64,000 nt of DNA from DASUFE01 sp036274675 (GCA_036274675.1 DASUFE010000016.1:16307-80306), one strand, 5' to 3'. Counted from the stretch's first letter, positions 1 to 8,435 are shown. Notes: generated by a model not told the origin, from the sequence alone. Made by a program: numbers and translations.

Positions 1-750
1 CGGATTGGGTTGCGACAGTGATGGCGCACCAGGCTGCGCAGGCGGGCATTGGCCCATCGTGAAACCATTACCGCTATCGGTCCACCCGGTATACGGACCC
101 CAGGTGCTGTTCCAGTAATAACGCGAACGCACCATGTATCGATAAGTGGCGCCCTCGCTCAAACTGCGCGACCAGGAGGTCGCGGTGGTATCCGTCAACT
201 GCTGGGTCCATGTGCCGGAATTCACTGATTCCTGCACATCATAATAAATGGTTGCGCCCGAAGGATAACCCGAGCCCGGAGCCCAACTGATGGATACGGA
301 CCCGCTGCAGACGTTCGGCGAGATACCGCCCAAAGTGGGATTGGCGGGCGTGCTAAGGATAGTGACATACCCGGGAGACGAATAATTGCTGCACCACGTG
401 GAGCTTCCGTCGGTCAGGCAGCGCCGGGCACTGATCCCATAAGTCCCGGGAGTGGTGAAGAGACGGCTAAAAGTCGGATTCGTGCAAAAACATCCCCTGC
501 TGCTCCCGCCGACATTCAACTCAATCCAGCTGTATGGATCGGAATTGATGACGCTTATCGTGACATTGCCGGGACTCGGATTGGGACTTACCGTGGGTAT
601 AGCGGGTATTTGCGGGGTCGTGCATGGATAGCCGCTGCTGCAGGAAGGATGGCTGGACTGCGCGAGCGCCATTCCAGACCAGGCCCATGCCAACAACAGC
701 AACAGTAACGAATATTTGTTTGCCGCGTGCGCAGCTGGATGCCCCGGCAT
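1..750 (-). CDS. Secreted fibronectin type III repeat protein, C-terminus beyond window edge
   Basis: An open frame runs leftward from an ATG at 750 to the window edge without a stop (250 codons seen). The N-terminus has a basic start, a Leu-rich core (SLLLLLLAWAWSG) and an ALAQ cleavage-type site at about residue 35, so export is expected. The mature part is rich in Ser, Thr, Gly, Pro and Tyr with scattered Cys. Residues of about 130-225 read like a fibronectin III fold (PANPTLGGI, SVSISWAPG, then WGPYTGW). The section before it also looks like an immunoglobulin-like beta domain (SPNPSPGNVTISVIN). Such proteins usually mediate adhesion or carry an enzyme further along; none is visible here. 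The exact family is not recognised and the end lies outside the window. Confidence 0.75.
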   Translation of the reverse strand, partial: MPGHPAAHAANKYSLLLLLLAWAWSGMALAQSSHPSCSSGYPCTTPQIPAIPTVSPNPSPGNVTISVINSDPYSWIELNVGGSSRGCFCTNPTFSRLFTTPGTYGISARRCLTDGSSTWCSNYSSPGYVTILSTPANPTLGGISPNVCSGSVSISWAPGSGYPSGATIYYDVQESVNSGTWTQQLTDTTATSWSRSLSEGATYRYMVRSRYYWNSTWGPYTGWTDSGNGFTMGQCPPAQPGAPSLSQPNP

Positions 751-1218
751 CCGGTCTCTACGGTTCCCCACCCTAAAACCCTCTGTAGTTATCGCTTTAT
801 TATTAAATCTTCACCGCGTTCGTCGCATACTTGCGAGAACACAGCCGCCTTTCAAATCCGTCCAGTGGATATTGTTATCTGCGCAAAATCGCCCGCGGCG
901 AACAATGTGCAACATTACTCTTCGTTCCTTCTTCAATCCGCAAAACAGATATTGTCACGAGCGCCGATTTTTTTTGACTATATGCGCCGGACCACACGCG
1001 ACATTACTCCTCCCGAAACAACCGCAGAAGTGTCGAACTGCGGAAAAAATCACAAAGTCGGAAAATTTTTCCGCCTCACAACGCTCACTGCTCCGGACAT
1101 CCTGAAAATGCACCCGGCGCTTCCAGGGCATGGGCGAACATAAGAGGCATTGGTAGCGATAGCAACCTAAAAACATGGCCAAAAAACGATTTACATCGCC
1201 ATGATTTATTCGCGATCA
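751..1218. other. Intergenic region upstream of the secreted FN3 protein
   Basis: About 470 bases hold no convincing gene. Small open frames on both strands here have no recognisable protein, no good ribosome site and atypical composition. A hairpin with 9-bp arms lies at 1040-1048 and 1066-1074 (gcggaaaaa/tttttccgc). Two similar short strings (acattactc) lie near 910 and 1000. The promoter of the leftward secreted gene is expected here but no clear sigma-70 pair was picked out. Confidence 0.5.
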
Positions 1219-1600
1219 TGACGCAGGCTTTGTTTGAATTACTATTTTACGCAGGGCTCCGCCCAGCGCGTCTGACTACTGACGCTTAAACCAAGCGCCG
1301 CTTGAAAAACAGCTATACGTGCTGTAGGCGTGATACGACTTCGTTCGAAGCTCGTTATTCGTGCCCGCTGGGAGGAGCAGCCCTGCGTAAAAACAGTATT
1401 TGCCTCACCGAAATCAGGAAGGACTCTGTTTGAAGACGGCCATGCGTGCTGACGTCGTGATAAAGCTTTGTTTGGAGCCCGCAATCAGGCCATCCGACTA
1501 CTGATACTCGGAAAAGACTTCGTTTGGGGCCGGCAATACGCGCCGCCGTCGAGGGGAGCTTCGTTTGAAGTCCGCAATACGTGCCGTCCGACTACTGACG
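1219..1600 (-). repeat. Array of degenerate repeats just downstream of tRNA-Leu
   Basis: Read on the minus strand, a unit of about 45-55 bases recurs roughly six times, with a core like gcacgtattgcggacttc followed by aaacgaagctc. Some copies are preceded by cgtcagtagtcgga (near 1595, 1500 and 1280). In one frame the core reads ARIADFKRS and diverged versions of it. Within the array an inverted pair of about 25 bases faces itself at 1245-1268 and 1366-1392 (ttttacgcagggct core). The array starts about 85 bases after the tRNA 3' end, in the same orientation. A 15-base part (agccctgcgtaaaaa) recurs at 36273-36287. Function unknown. Confidence 0.6.
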
Positions 1601-1683
1601 CAGTTGGGGCATAGATCTATGGAGTAAATCCGTGGTCTCTGAGCGCGACGCTGGAGTGCAGTAAGCCACATCTCCAGACGCGT

Positions 1684-1770
1684 TGGTGCCGGGGGAGAGA
1701 CTCGAACTCTCACGGGTGTTACCCCACTGGATTTTGAGTCCAGCGCGTCTACCAATTCCGCCATCCCGGC
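1684..1770 (-). tRNA. tRNA-Leu (anticodon CAA)
   Basis: The minus strand reads from GCCGGGATGGCGG at 1770 to an encoded CCA at 1684-1686, 87 nucleotides in all. The D-arm (AATTGGTAGACGC) is typical of Leu. The anticodon stem CTGGA/TCCAG holds loop CTCAAAA, giving CAA, which reads UUG. A long variable arm and a T-arm with GTTCGAGTC follow. The acceptor stem pairs except for an A-C at position 7. The length, long variable arm and anticodon make this class II tRNA-Leu. It stands alone. Confidence 0.95.
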
Positions 1771-1797
1771 CTGGATGGGTTTAGAAATGAGTGGGGA

Positions 1798-1825
1798 ATT
1801 GTAATGGAATCCGGGCTGCAAGCAA
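1798..1825 (-). promoter_or_regulatory. Probable sigma-70 promoter of tRNA-Leu
   Basis: On the minus strand TTGCTT (1820-1825) and TACAAT (1798-1803) are 16 bases apart, about 27 bases upstream of the mature tRNA. A C-rich stretch (tccccac) follows the -10. This is a good match to a sigma-70 promoter, but it is prediction only. Confidence 0.5.
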
Positions 1826-1939
1826 AGCTTGCGCATTCCCAAGGAAAACCTGCCAGCGCCGACCGCGGAGCGCCGTATAAATCAGCCTGATGCAGGGCGG
1901 GTGGAGTGCGGTCAAAGCCGAGGATTTTTGAAAACAGGG

Positions 1940-3427
1940 TTAATGATCCCCGTTCTCATGGTGCAAGCTGGCTTTGCGCTTTTCGATACGGTCCAAAAAT
2001 ATCTGCATGATCCGGCGGTACAACTTGTCCTTTAACACCGTATCCTCGACGCCCGAGTCGATGCTGGGATTGTCATTTACTTCGATGACATAGCAGCGGT
2101 TGCCAATCTGTTTGAGGTCAACGCCATACAGTCCGCTGCCGATCCGGTTCGCCGCCTTCAACGCCGTTTTCAACACATAGGGTGGAACCTCGTCCAGCGG
2201 TACAGCCTTGCCGCTGCCCTCGCGCACTTTGCCGCTGCTGCCGCGATGCACAACCTGCCAATGCCGGTAGGCCATATAGTACTTGCAGGCATACAGGATC
2301 TGGCGATCGAAAACGCCCACGCGCCAGTCGAAATCCGTCGGTAGAAATTCCTGAGCGATAATGAGATCGGATTTTTCCAGCAGGCGCGTCGACTCCAGCA
2401 TGAACTCCGCCTCCGAGTCCACCTTGACCACGCCTTGCGAAAAGGCGCTGTCCGGCTGTTTCAGAATGCAAGGGAAGCCAAGCTGCCCGATCGACGGTTC
2501 AACCTTGCTTTTTTTCAGGATCACGGTTTTGGGCGCCGGGATTTTCATCCGGTTCAGGAGCTCGGCCAGATAGACCTTGTTCGTGCATTTCAAGATGGAT
2601 TCCGGGTCGTCCACCACCACCAGGCCTTCCGCCTGGGCGCGCCGCGCGAAACGGTAAGTATAATGATTGACGTTGGTGGTCTGGCGGATGAACAGTGCGT
2701 CAAATTCAGCCAATCGACCGTAATCGTCCTTGGTGATTACTTCCGAGCGCAGGCCTATGGCTTCGCCGGCCTTGATAAATTTGTTGATTGCCCGGTTGTT
2801 CGAGGGATTCGAGATCCGCTCCGTCGGGTCGTACAGGATCGCCATATCGTAGCGTACGGCCGTGCGCTTGCGGGTACGCCGCCGCGCCCCGGCGAAATAC
2901 TGCTCTGCCATCTCCGTCATGAATTCGCGGTGCTCGTAGGGTATTTCCTTGGCGCCGATGGGCCGCAGGCTCTGCAACTGCCATTTCTTGCCCTTGCGCA
3001 GGAACCGCGCCTGCAGCAGCGGCGCCGGAAAGGCATTGAACAGGTTCAGACTGAGTGAAGTATGCCGCTGCGCCATGCTGCGGCCGAAATAAATGTTCAG
3101 GGTGAATTCGTTGGACTGAATCGGATTCAGGCTTTTCTGGATCAGCTGCTCGAGGTCCTCCGAGACAAAACGGACCAGCGGCCAGGACTTGAGGTCCTGG
3201 ATGGTATTGACGCTGGGCATTGGTTTATGTCCGCGAGCCTCTGCCAGCAGGGACACATAGTAGCCCAGGGTCTGGTAGGCATAATCGCGCGACAGGTTGA
3301 AAACCTTGGCGTTACGCAGCTCGCTGTATCCGGGTTCCGTGAGATAGGCCTTCGCGGATACCACTTCCACACCTGGAATATGCCAGGCCCAGTTCTTGGG
3401 ATTGTTAACGACGATCAGAATCGGCAT
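1940..3427 (-). CDS. RimK-like ATP-grasp protein with RLAN N-terminal domain
   Basis: This 495-residue protein starts at MPILIVVNNPKNW; a longer frame upstream lacks support. The first ~150 residues match the RimK-like N-terminal (RLAN) type (ILIVVNNPKNW, FNLSRDYAYQTLGYYVSLLAEARGH). The second half is an ATP-grasp domain: ILKCTNKVYLAELL, FPCILKQPDSAFSQGV, a DWRVGVFDRQILYACKYY core and the metal-binding GVDLKQIG...VIEVNDNPSID. RimK relatives ligate amino acids onto protein or small-molecule carboxylates using ATP; the substrate here is unknown. In other genomes RLAN-type proteins often sit with a peptidase or acetyltransferase, but no such partner is adjacent. It appears monocistronic. Confidence 0.85.
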   Translation of the reverse strand: MPILIVVNNPKNWAWHIPGVEVVSAKAYLTEPGYSELRNAKVFNLSRDYAYQTLGYYVSLLAEARGHKPMPSVNTIQDLKSWPLVRFVSEDLEQLIQKSLNPIQSNEFTLNIYFGRSMAQRHTSLSLNLFNAFPAPLLQARFLRKGKKWQLQSLRPIGAKEIPYEHREFMTEMAEQYFAGARRRTRKRTAVRYDMAILYDPTERISNPSNNRAINKFIKAGEAIGLRSEVITKDDYGRLAEFDALFIRQTTNVNHYTYRFARRAQAEGLVVVDDPESILKCTNKVYLAELLNRMKIPAPKTVILKKSKVEPSIGQLGFPCILKQPDSAFSQGVVKVDSEAEFMLESTRLLEKSDLIIAQEFLPTDFDWRVGVFDRQILYACKYYMAYRHWQVVHRGSSGKVREGSGKAVPLDEVPPYVLKTALKAANRIGSGLYGVDLKQIGNRCYVIEVNDNPSIDSGVEDTVLKDKLYRRIMQIFLDRIEKRKASLHHENGDH

Positions 3428-3617
3428 CGGCTCGATTATCTGCTTGCTTTGTCGATTGGCTAGAGCGTTGCTGTTTGGAGCTATGGCTTGGAATGGCCAA
3501 CAGGATCGCACAGATTGGCGACTTGTTCCAGATTTAAATCACCGGACATTTGGAGCGTTTCGCCGGCGGTCGGAAAACCTCCTGAAGGCGGACCGACCCA
3601 AGGCTGGATGAGCAGGA

Positions 3618-3646
3618 TAAAAAAAGCGGGCACGAGGCCCGCTTAA
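3618..3646 (-). terminator. Rho-independent terminator after the ComEA-like gene
   Basis: On the minus strand an 8-bp stem, AAGCGGGC/GCCCGCTT (3624-3631 and 3637-3644), with a 5-base loop is followed directly by a run of T. It lies 30 bases past the stop of the ComEA-like gene. Confidence 0.85.
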
Positions 3647-3675
3647 GTAAAAGCTTGGAATTATTGGGATTCTTA

Positions 3676-3969
3676 TTATTTTTCGGCTTGCTTCTCGGCA
3701 CTCACCGTCATGCGGTCCAGATTGGCCTTGAGGACGGATTGGCCGATGCCTTTTACATTGGCGAGGGCTTCCACGGTCTTGAACGGACCGTGTTCGTTGC
3801 GGTACTGCACGATGGCCTCGGCCCTGCTTTGGCCTACCCCATCCAGAGCGGCCGCCAGCGCTTTTGCATCCGCGGTATTGATATTCACCTTGCCCGCGGC
3901 GAAAGCTGCGGCGGCCGACAGCGTCAACGTCAGAATGCCCAGGATTCTCGTTAGCCCTTTCATAGTCAT
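3676..3969 (-). CDS. ComEA-like helix-hairpin-helix exported protein
   Basis: 97 residues: a Sec signal peptide (LTRILGILTLTLSAAAAFA, cleavage after about residue 24), then two helix-hairpin-helix motifs (VNINTADAKALAAALDGVG and NVKGIGQSVLKANL). The family includes ComEA, which binds double-stranded DNA in the periplasm during transformation, and short stand-alone relatives such as E. coli YbaV. The N-terminal membrane anchor of Gram-positive ComEA is replaced by a cleavable signal, as is usual in Proteobacteria. A GGGAG ribosome site 7 bases upstream supports the ATG at 3969. It has its own terminator. A role in DNA uptake is inferred from family only; no other competence gene is nearby. Confidence 0.85.
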   Translation of the reverse strand: MTMKGLTRILGILTLTLSAAAAFAAGKVNINTADAKALAAALDGVGQSRAEAIVQYRNEHGPFKTVEALANVKGIGQSVLKANLDRMTVSAEKQAEK

Positions 3970-4096
3970 GCTTTTTCTCCCTTATTCAAGTTGTTTTGGT
4001 TGAGGTACTTGCGGAACACAACAGGCTGCCGTTCCCGTCAGGAGAACGTGTGGGACAGATAATGATGTTTTAGCCCGTAGATGCCCGAGCGCTACC

Positions 4097-4816
4097 TTAA
4101 CCAATCCGGGAGCGAAGAGGAATTGCGGCAAGATCGGAATTGATTGTCAGTAATCTGCTTAAGGGGTCGTCTGAAGCAGTTATAGAACGTCCGATGACTA
4201 CGTAGTCCGATCCCGCCTGTACCGCCTCCTGCGGAGTCATCACGCGCCGCTGATCCCCCATCGCGTCCCCCGCCAGGCGGATGCCCGGGGTGACCAGCCT
4301 GAAGTCCCGGCCGAAACGCTCTTTCATGGGTGCCGCCTCATGCGCCGAGCAAACCACGCCGTCGAATCCCGCTTCCCTCGCCAGGCCGGCAAGCCGGAAC
4401 ACCAGCGCCTGGGGTTCCTCGACGAAGCCCAACTGAAACAAATCCTCCTGCTGCAGGCTGGTGAGCACGGTTACCGCGATCAAAAGCGGGCGCTGCGCGG
4501 ATTTATCCACGGCTTCGCGGGCAGCATCCAGCATTCGCGGGCCGCCTGAGGCATGCACATTCAGCATCCACACGCCGAGACTTGCAGCCGCGGCGCAGGC
4601 GCCGGCCACGGTATTGGGGATATCGTGAAACTTGAGATCGAGGAAAACCTGGAAACCGAGTGCCATCAATTTTTCGATGATCGCGGGACCGCAGGCGGTA
4701 AAGAGTTCCTTGCCGACCTTCAGTCGGCACAGTTCCGGTTTGAGGCGCGCTGCGAGCCGCAACGCCTCATCCAGGCTGGGCGCGTCTATGGCCACGATAA
4801 TTCTTGGATCCTTCAT
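4097..4816 (-). CDS. pyrF: Orotidine 5'-phosphate decarboxylase
   Basis: The 239-residue protein converts OMP to UMP, the last step of de novo pyrimidine synthesis in the cytoplasm. The signature FLDLKFHDIPNTV holds the catalytic Asp-Lys-Asp set. IIVAIDAP at the start gives another Asp, and VTPGIRL plus DYVVIGRSI form the phosphate-binding end of the barrel. Length is normal for the bacterial type I family. It follows lapB, the same order as in E. coli. The gene is separated from lapB by 83 bases that contain a decayed repeat element. Confidence 0.97.
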   Translation of the reverse strand: MKDPRIIVAIDAPSLDEALRLAARLKPELCRLKVGKELFTACGPAIIEKLMALGFQVFLDLKFHDIPNTVAGACAAAASLGVWMLNVHASGGPRMLDAAREAVDKSAQRPLLIAVTVLTSLQQEDLFQLGFVEEPQALVFRLAGLAREAGFDGVVCSAHEAAPMKERFGRDFRLVTPGIRLAGDAMGDQRRVMTPQEAVQAGSDYVVIGRSITASDDPLSRLLTINSDLAAIPLRSRIG

Positions 4817-4819
4817 GAG

Positions 4820-4855
4820 TCTATCTCAACGCTGCGCTTGTTAAACTCGTTAAAT
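4820..4855. repeat. Decayed left end of the 165-bp inverted-repeat element
   Basis: The stretch ctatctcaa..ctgcgcttg..taaact..cgttaaa, directly upstream of the pyrF ATG, matches the left end of the complete element at 11589-11753 with a few bases lost. It is probably an old insertion remnant lying in the lapB-pyrF spacer. Confidence 0.5.
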
Positions 4856-4899
4856 GTTTTCTCAGCATGACTGTTTCTAACTGCGCCAGGCCCGGCCCC

Positions 4900-6063
4900 T
4901 CAATGACTCAAAAACCGGGTGCCGGGCTTGATGCTGCTCCAGTGATGGCAACCAGGGCACTGCCAACTCAGCATGGTGCTGGCATAACCGCACTGCCGGC
5001 ACTGGTAGCTCGGCAACTGCTGCAACACTTTGCGCAAGGCTTCAATCACAATAAAAAGCTGGGCATGCTGCTCGCGCTGACCCAGCTTCTCCAGCACCAC
5101 CCATTCTTTCAGGCTGCGTAAGGTAGGGCTTCTCTTCAATTGCTCGTTGATGTAGCCGATGGCCGGCTCGAAGCCCTGCGTAATGAAGATATACCGCGCG
5201 AGACCCGGGATCAGCATGCTGCGTTTCTGATCCTTGGACAGTATGCGCACATAGCTCTCGAACTCGGGAGCCGGAATCCCCTTTTCGACGCATTCGATCA
5301 CGCGGTCGAGTATTTCGGGTATGAATTCCTCGTCCTGCTCGAAGATCCGCAAATAATGCCGGTAAGCGGCCTGGTACTGCCCGTCCTCGAAAAATATGTT
5401 TCCGAGAAGTATATTAGGGCGCACCGAACGCGGGTCTTCAGCCGTTGCGCTTTTCAACGCGGCGATCGCCTTGTCGATGACGTTATTCTTCTTGTGCTGC
5501 AGACCGATTTCGCAATAACAGTGCGCGATCACGGGCTTGAGACTCTCACCCGACATGGCACCCAGTTCGCGCGCAACGTCAATCGCCGCCTGCCACTCGT
5601 TTTCACGCTGGTACAGCTCAAGCAGATGCTCCAGCGATTCCTTGAGCTGGGAGCGCTGGCGTACCAGGTCCCGGAACAGCGTTTCGGCACGATCGAGCAG
5701 GCCCGCGTGCATATAGTCCTTGGCCAACTCCAGCAGAGCCACGCTCCGCTGCAGCTGGTCCAGCGACGGTCGCGCCAGCAGGTTCTGGTGGATGCGGATG
5801 GCACGATCGACCTCACCGCGGCGCCGGAACAAGCCGCCGAGCGCCAGGTGCGTTTCGATGGTCTCGCTATCCACTTCGACGAGGCGCATAAACACTTCAA
5901 GCGCCTTGTCCTGCTCTTCGTTCAGCAGGAAATTGAGGCCGCGATAATAGTCGGCGGACAGGGCAGAGGCGCGTTTACGGCTGCGGCCGCGGTCGCCGAA
6001 ACGGGCAACCCACCAGCCGCTGAGCGCGGCCACCGGCAACAGCAGCCAGAACAACTCGATCAT
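4900..6063 (-). CDS. lapB: LapB (YciM), tetratricopeptide regulator of LPS synthesis
   Basis: 387 residues. An N-terminal membrane segment (IELFWLLLPVAALSGWWVA) is followed by a conserved SADYYRGLNFLLNEEQDKALEVF and about nine TPR-like helices to residue ~340. The end is a rubredoxin-like zinc knuckle (CRQCGY and CPGCHHW). In E. coli LapB is an inner-membrane protein that works with FtsH to control LpxC turnover and so balances LPS with phospholipid. The start overlaps the lapA stop by 4 bases, so the two are translationally coupled. The lapA-lapB-pyrF order matches E. coli. Confidence 0.95.
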   Translation of the reverse strand: MIELFWLLLPVAALSGWWVARFGDRGRSRKRASALSADYYRGLNFLLNEEQDKALEVFMRLVEVDSETIETHLALGGLFRRRGEVDRAIRIHQNLLARPSLDQLQRSVALLELAKDYMHAGLLDRAETLFRDLVRQRSQLKESLEHLLELYQRENEWQAAIDVARELGAMSGESLKPVIAHCYCEIGLQHKKNNVIDKAIAALKSATAEDPRSVRPNILLGNIFFEDGQYQAAYRHYLRIFEQDEEFIPEILDRVIECVEKGIPAPEFESYVRILSKDQKRSMLIPGLARYIFITQGFEPAIGYINEQLKRSPTLRSLKEWVVLEKLGQREQHAQLFIVIEALRKVLQQLPSYQCRQCGYASTMLSWQCPGCHHWSSIKPGTRFLSH

Positions 6064-6356
6064 CCGGTGAAGTCCTTCAGCGGCAGCTTACGGAGGTTGC
6101 TGAGTTCGGATTCATAGGCCTGGAGCTGGCGTTCGATCCTGCGGATGCGGACCTTTTGCCGATACATGACCCAGGCATCCAGCAACAGCCCGGCGATAAA
6201 TCCGCCGACAAAGCCTGCGACCAGCAGCGCCGACAGAGGCAGGCGCGTCTCGCCGAACAGGTAATGGAAGGGAACGAAACTGTAATTCAAGGTGGAAAAA
6301 ATAATGGCAACTACCAGAGTTGCCATTATCACTATTCCATAAAGCAGTTTGAGCAT
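6060..6356 (-). CDS. lapA: LapA (YciS), small inner-membrane protein
   Basis: 98 residues with two membrane segments (LLYGIVIMATLVVAIIFSTLNYSFV and LSALLVAGFVGGFIAGLLLDAWVMY) and a basic cytoplasmic coiled tail (IRRIERQLQAYESELSNL). This is the DUF1049/LapA family, the partner of LapB in the LPS assembly pathway. It sits between ihfB and lapB as in E. coli. A remnant of the dispersed repeat element lies immediately upstream of its ATG, so its leader has been altered. Confidence 0.92.
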   Translation of the reverse strand: MLKLLYGIVIMATLVVAIIFSTLNYSFVPFHYLFGETRLPLSALLVAGFVGGFIAGLLLDAWVMYRQKVRIRRIERQLQAYESELSNLRKLPLKDFTG

Positions 6357-6382
6357 CTGAAAATTACTGCGCTTGGTAATAT
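6357..6382. repeat. Fragment of the 165-bp inverted-repeat element
   Basis: The 25-base stretch from ctgaaaattactgcg to ggtaata is identical, except for one base, to the left end of the complete element at 11597-11621. It ends one base from the lapA start codon. The terminal repeat itself is lost on the lapA side. Confidence 0.75.
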
Positions 6383-6387
6383 CAGCG

Positions 6388-6410
6388 GAGCGGGCGGAAC
6401 ACCCGCTCCC
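6388..6410 (-). terminator. Hairpin between ihfB and lapA
   Basis: A 7-8 bp GC-rich stem (GAGCGGG/CCCGCTC, 6389-6395 and 6403-6409) lies right after the ihfB stop. There is no T-run, so it is not a textbook terminator. It may attenuate transcription or stabilise the ihfB end. Confidence 0.4.
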
Positions 6411-6412
6411 GC

Positions 6413-6748
6413 TTACTTATCACCCATTCCGTTATTCACCTTCTCCCGTAACTCTTTACCGGGCTTGAAGTGAGGCACATACTTTCCCGACAGGGCGACG
6501 GAACCACCGGTCTTGGGATTGCGGCCGATACGCGGCGGACGGAAATGCAGACTGAAACTGCCGAAACCGCGGATTTCGATGCGGCCTCCGGTTGCCAGTG
6601 CATTGCTCATCTTTTCCAGCAGGCTCTTAACGGCAAGCTCCACGTCCTTGTAGGCCAGATGGCCCTGCTTGCGCGCCAGGGTTTCAATCAACTCCGTTTT
6701 GGTAACCGCCGGCTTTTCCGAATCTGCTCCTGCGTCGTCCGCGTACAT
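6413..6748 (-). CDS. ihfB: Integration host factor beta subunit
   Basis: 111 residues, nucleoid protein of the HU/IHF family. With IhfA it bends DNA sharply at specific sites. TKTELIETLARK opens the conserved fold and the DNA-intercalating beta-arm reads FRPPRIGRNPKTG. The protein is about 15 residues longer at the N-terminus than typical IHF-beta: the only start in frame is the upstream ATG (MYADDAGADSEKPAV), because the usual Met before TKxELI is replaced by Val. It follows rpsA by 10 bases, the standard rpsA-ihfB pair. Confidence 0.95.
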   Translation of the reverse strand: MYADDAGADSEKPAVTKTELIETLARKQGHLAYKDVELAVKSLLEKMSNALATGGRIEIRGFGSFSLHFRPPRIGRNPKTGGSVALSGKYVPHFKPGKELREKVNNGMGDK

Positions 6749-6758
6749 ACCTGCACCC

Positions 6759-8435
6759 TTACGAGTCTCCGCTCGACTCAGTCAGTTGCTCTTTCATGAT
6801 ATCGCCCAGAGTGGCCGACGCCGTGTTGCGGGTGTAACCCTGCATGACGGCCGCCTCATCGTCACTGTCCTTGGCTTTGATGGAGATATTGATCACGCGG
6901 TTCTTGCGGTCCACGCTGATGATCTTGGCTTCGACTTCGGCGCCTTCCTTCAGCACGGTGGTCGCGTCTTCCACGCGGTCACGCGACAACTCGGAGGCGC
7001 GCAGAGTCGCTTCCACGCCTTCGGCCAGCTCCACGATGGCAGCCTTCATTTCCACCTTGATGACCTTGCCTTTCACATAGCTGCCTTTGCCGTTGGCGGC
7101 AACGAAAGCCGCGAACGGGTCGGAGGCCAGTTGCTTCACGCCCAGCGAAATGCGCTCGCGCTCGGGATCGACCGAAAGCACCACGGCTTCCAGTTCATCG
7201 CCCTTCTTGTAATTGCGCACCGCTTCTTCGCCTGGGATATCCCAGGAGAGGTCGGACAGATGGATCAGGCCGTCGATGCCGCCTTCCAGGCCGATAAAGA
7301 TGCCGAAGTCGGTGATGGATTTGATCTTGCCCTTGACCTTGTCGTTCTTGCTGTGGCCGGCCGCGAATTCTTCCCAGGGATTGGGATGGCACTGTTTCAT
7401 GCCCAGCGAGATGCGGCGCCGCTCTTCGTCGATATCCAATACCATGACTTCGACTTCCTGGCCCAGCGTCACGACCTTCGAGGGGTTGACGTTCTTGTTG
7501 GTCCAGTCCATCTCGGAAACATGCACCAGACCTTCCACGCCGTCTTCGATCTCCACGAAACAGCCGTAGTCGGCAATGTTGGTGACCTTGCCGAACACAC
7601 GCGCGCCTTCAGGATAACGGCGCTTAATATCGACCCACGGGTCTTCGCCAAGCTGCTTCAGGCCCAGCGATACGCGGTTCTTCTCGCGATCGAACTTCAA
7701 CACCTTCACAGTGATTTCCTGGTCGATGCTGACGATCTCGGAAGGATGATGCACGCGTTTCCAAGCCATGTCGGTGATATGCAGCAGACCGTCGACGCCG
7801 CCCAGATCCAGGAACGCGCCGTAGTCCGTAAGATTCTTGACTATGCCTTTGACGGTCATGCCCTCATCCAGGCTCTGCAGCAGGGCCTGACGCTCGGCGC
7901 TGAACTGATCTTCCACAATCGCGCGCCGCGAGACCACCACGTTATTGCGGCGGCGGTCCATCTTGATGACCTTGAATTCGAGTTTCTTGCCTTCCAGATT
8001 GGAAGAGTCGCGGATCGGTCGCACATCCACCAACGAACCCGGGAGGAAGGCGCGTACGTTGTTGATCTCCACTGTGAAGCCGCCCTTGACCTTGCCGGTG
8101 ATGACGCCTTCGACGGACTGGTCATTCTTGTGGGCTCTTTCGAGTTCGGTCCAGGAATGCTCGCGCTTGGCTTTCTCACGCGACAGGCGGGTTTCGCCGT
8201 GACCGTTTTCCAGGGAATCGACCGCGACTTCGACATCATCGCCGACCTTGACTTCAAGCTCGCCGCTGTCGCTCATGAATTCTCTTATGTTGATGATCCC
8301 TTCGGACTTCAGCCCTGCCGATACGATCACTTCATCGGATCTTATATCAACCACTTTGCCGGTAATGATGGTGCCCGGCTTGATTTCAGTCTTGGTAAGA
8401 CTGGCTTCGAATAACTCGGAAAAACTCTCGTTCAT
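6759..8435 (-). CDS. rpsA: 30S ribosomal protein S1
   Basis: 558 residues, the usual length for the six-domain proteobacterial S1. Repeated S1 (OB-fold) domains are visible by their GxVxxIxDYGxFVxL-type lines, for example VKNLTDYGAFLDLGGVDGL, VTNIADYGCFVEIEDGVEGL and IKSITDFGIFIGLEGGIDGL. The two N-terminal domains bind the ribosome and the rest bind mRNA during initiation. The SFSELFEASL start is typical. A ribosome site (GAAGG) precedes the ATG. The 139-base gap to cmk probably carries its own promoter. Confidence 0.98.
   Translation of the reverse strand: MNESFSELFEASLTKTEIKPGTIITGKVVDIRSDEVIVSAGLKSEGIINIREFMSDSGELEVKVGDDVEVAVDSLENGHGETRLSREKAKREHSWTELERAHKNDQSVEGVITGKVKGGFTVEINNVRAFLPGSLVDVRPIRDSSNLEGKKLEFKVIKMDRRRNNVVVSRRAIVEDQFSAERQALLQSLDEGMTVKGIVKNLTDYGAFLDLGGVDGLLHITDMAWKRVHHPSEIVSIDQEITVKVLKFDREKNRVSLGLKQLGEDPWVDIKRRYPEGARVFGKVTNIADYGCFVEIEDGVEGLVHVSEMDWTNKNVNPSKVVTLGQEVEVMVLDIDEERRRISLGMKQCHPNPWEEFAAGHSKNDKVKGKIKSITDFGIFIGLEGGIDGLIHLSDLSWDIPGEEAVRNYKKGDELEAVVLSVDPERERISLGVKQLASDPFAAFVAANGKGSYVKGKVIKVEMKAAIVELAEGVEATLRASELSRDRVEDATTVLKEGAEVEAKIISVDRKNRVINISIKAKDSDDEAAVMQGYTRNTASATLGDIMKEQLTESSGDS

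Noticed and set aside
716..1143. Overlapping plus-strand open frames of 129 and 138 codons
   Set aside because: They overlap the signal-peptide start of a convincing minus-strand secreted protein and show Arg/Pro/Thr-rich nonsense composition.
6669..8414. Open frame of about 580 codons on the plus strand across rpsA
   Set aside because: Antisense shadow of ribosomal protein S1; its repetitive pattern mirrors the S1 repeats.
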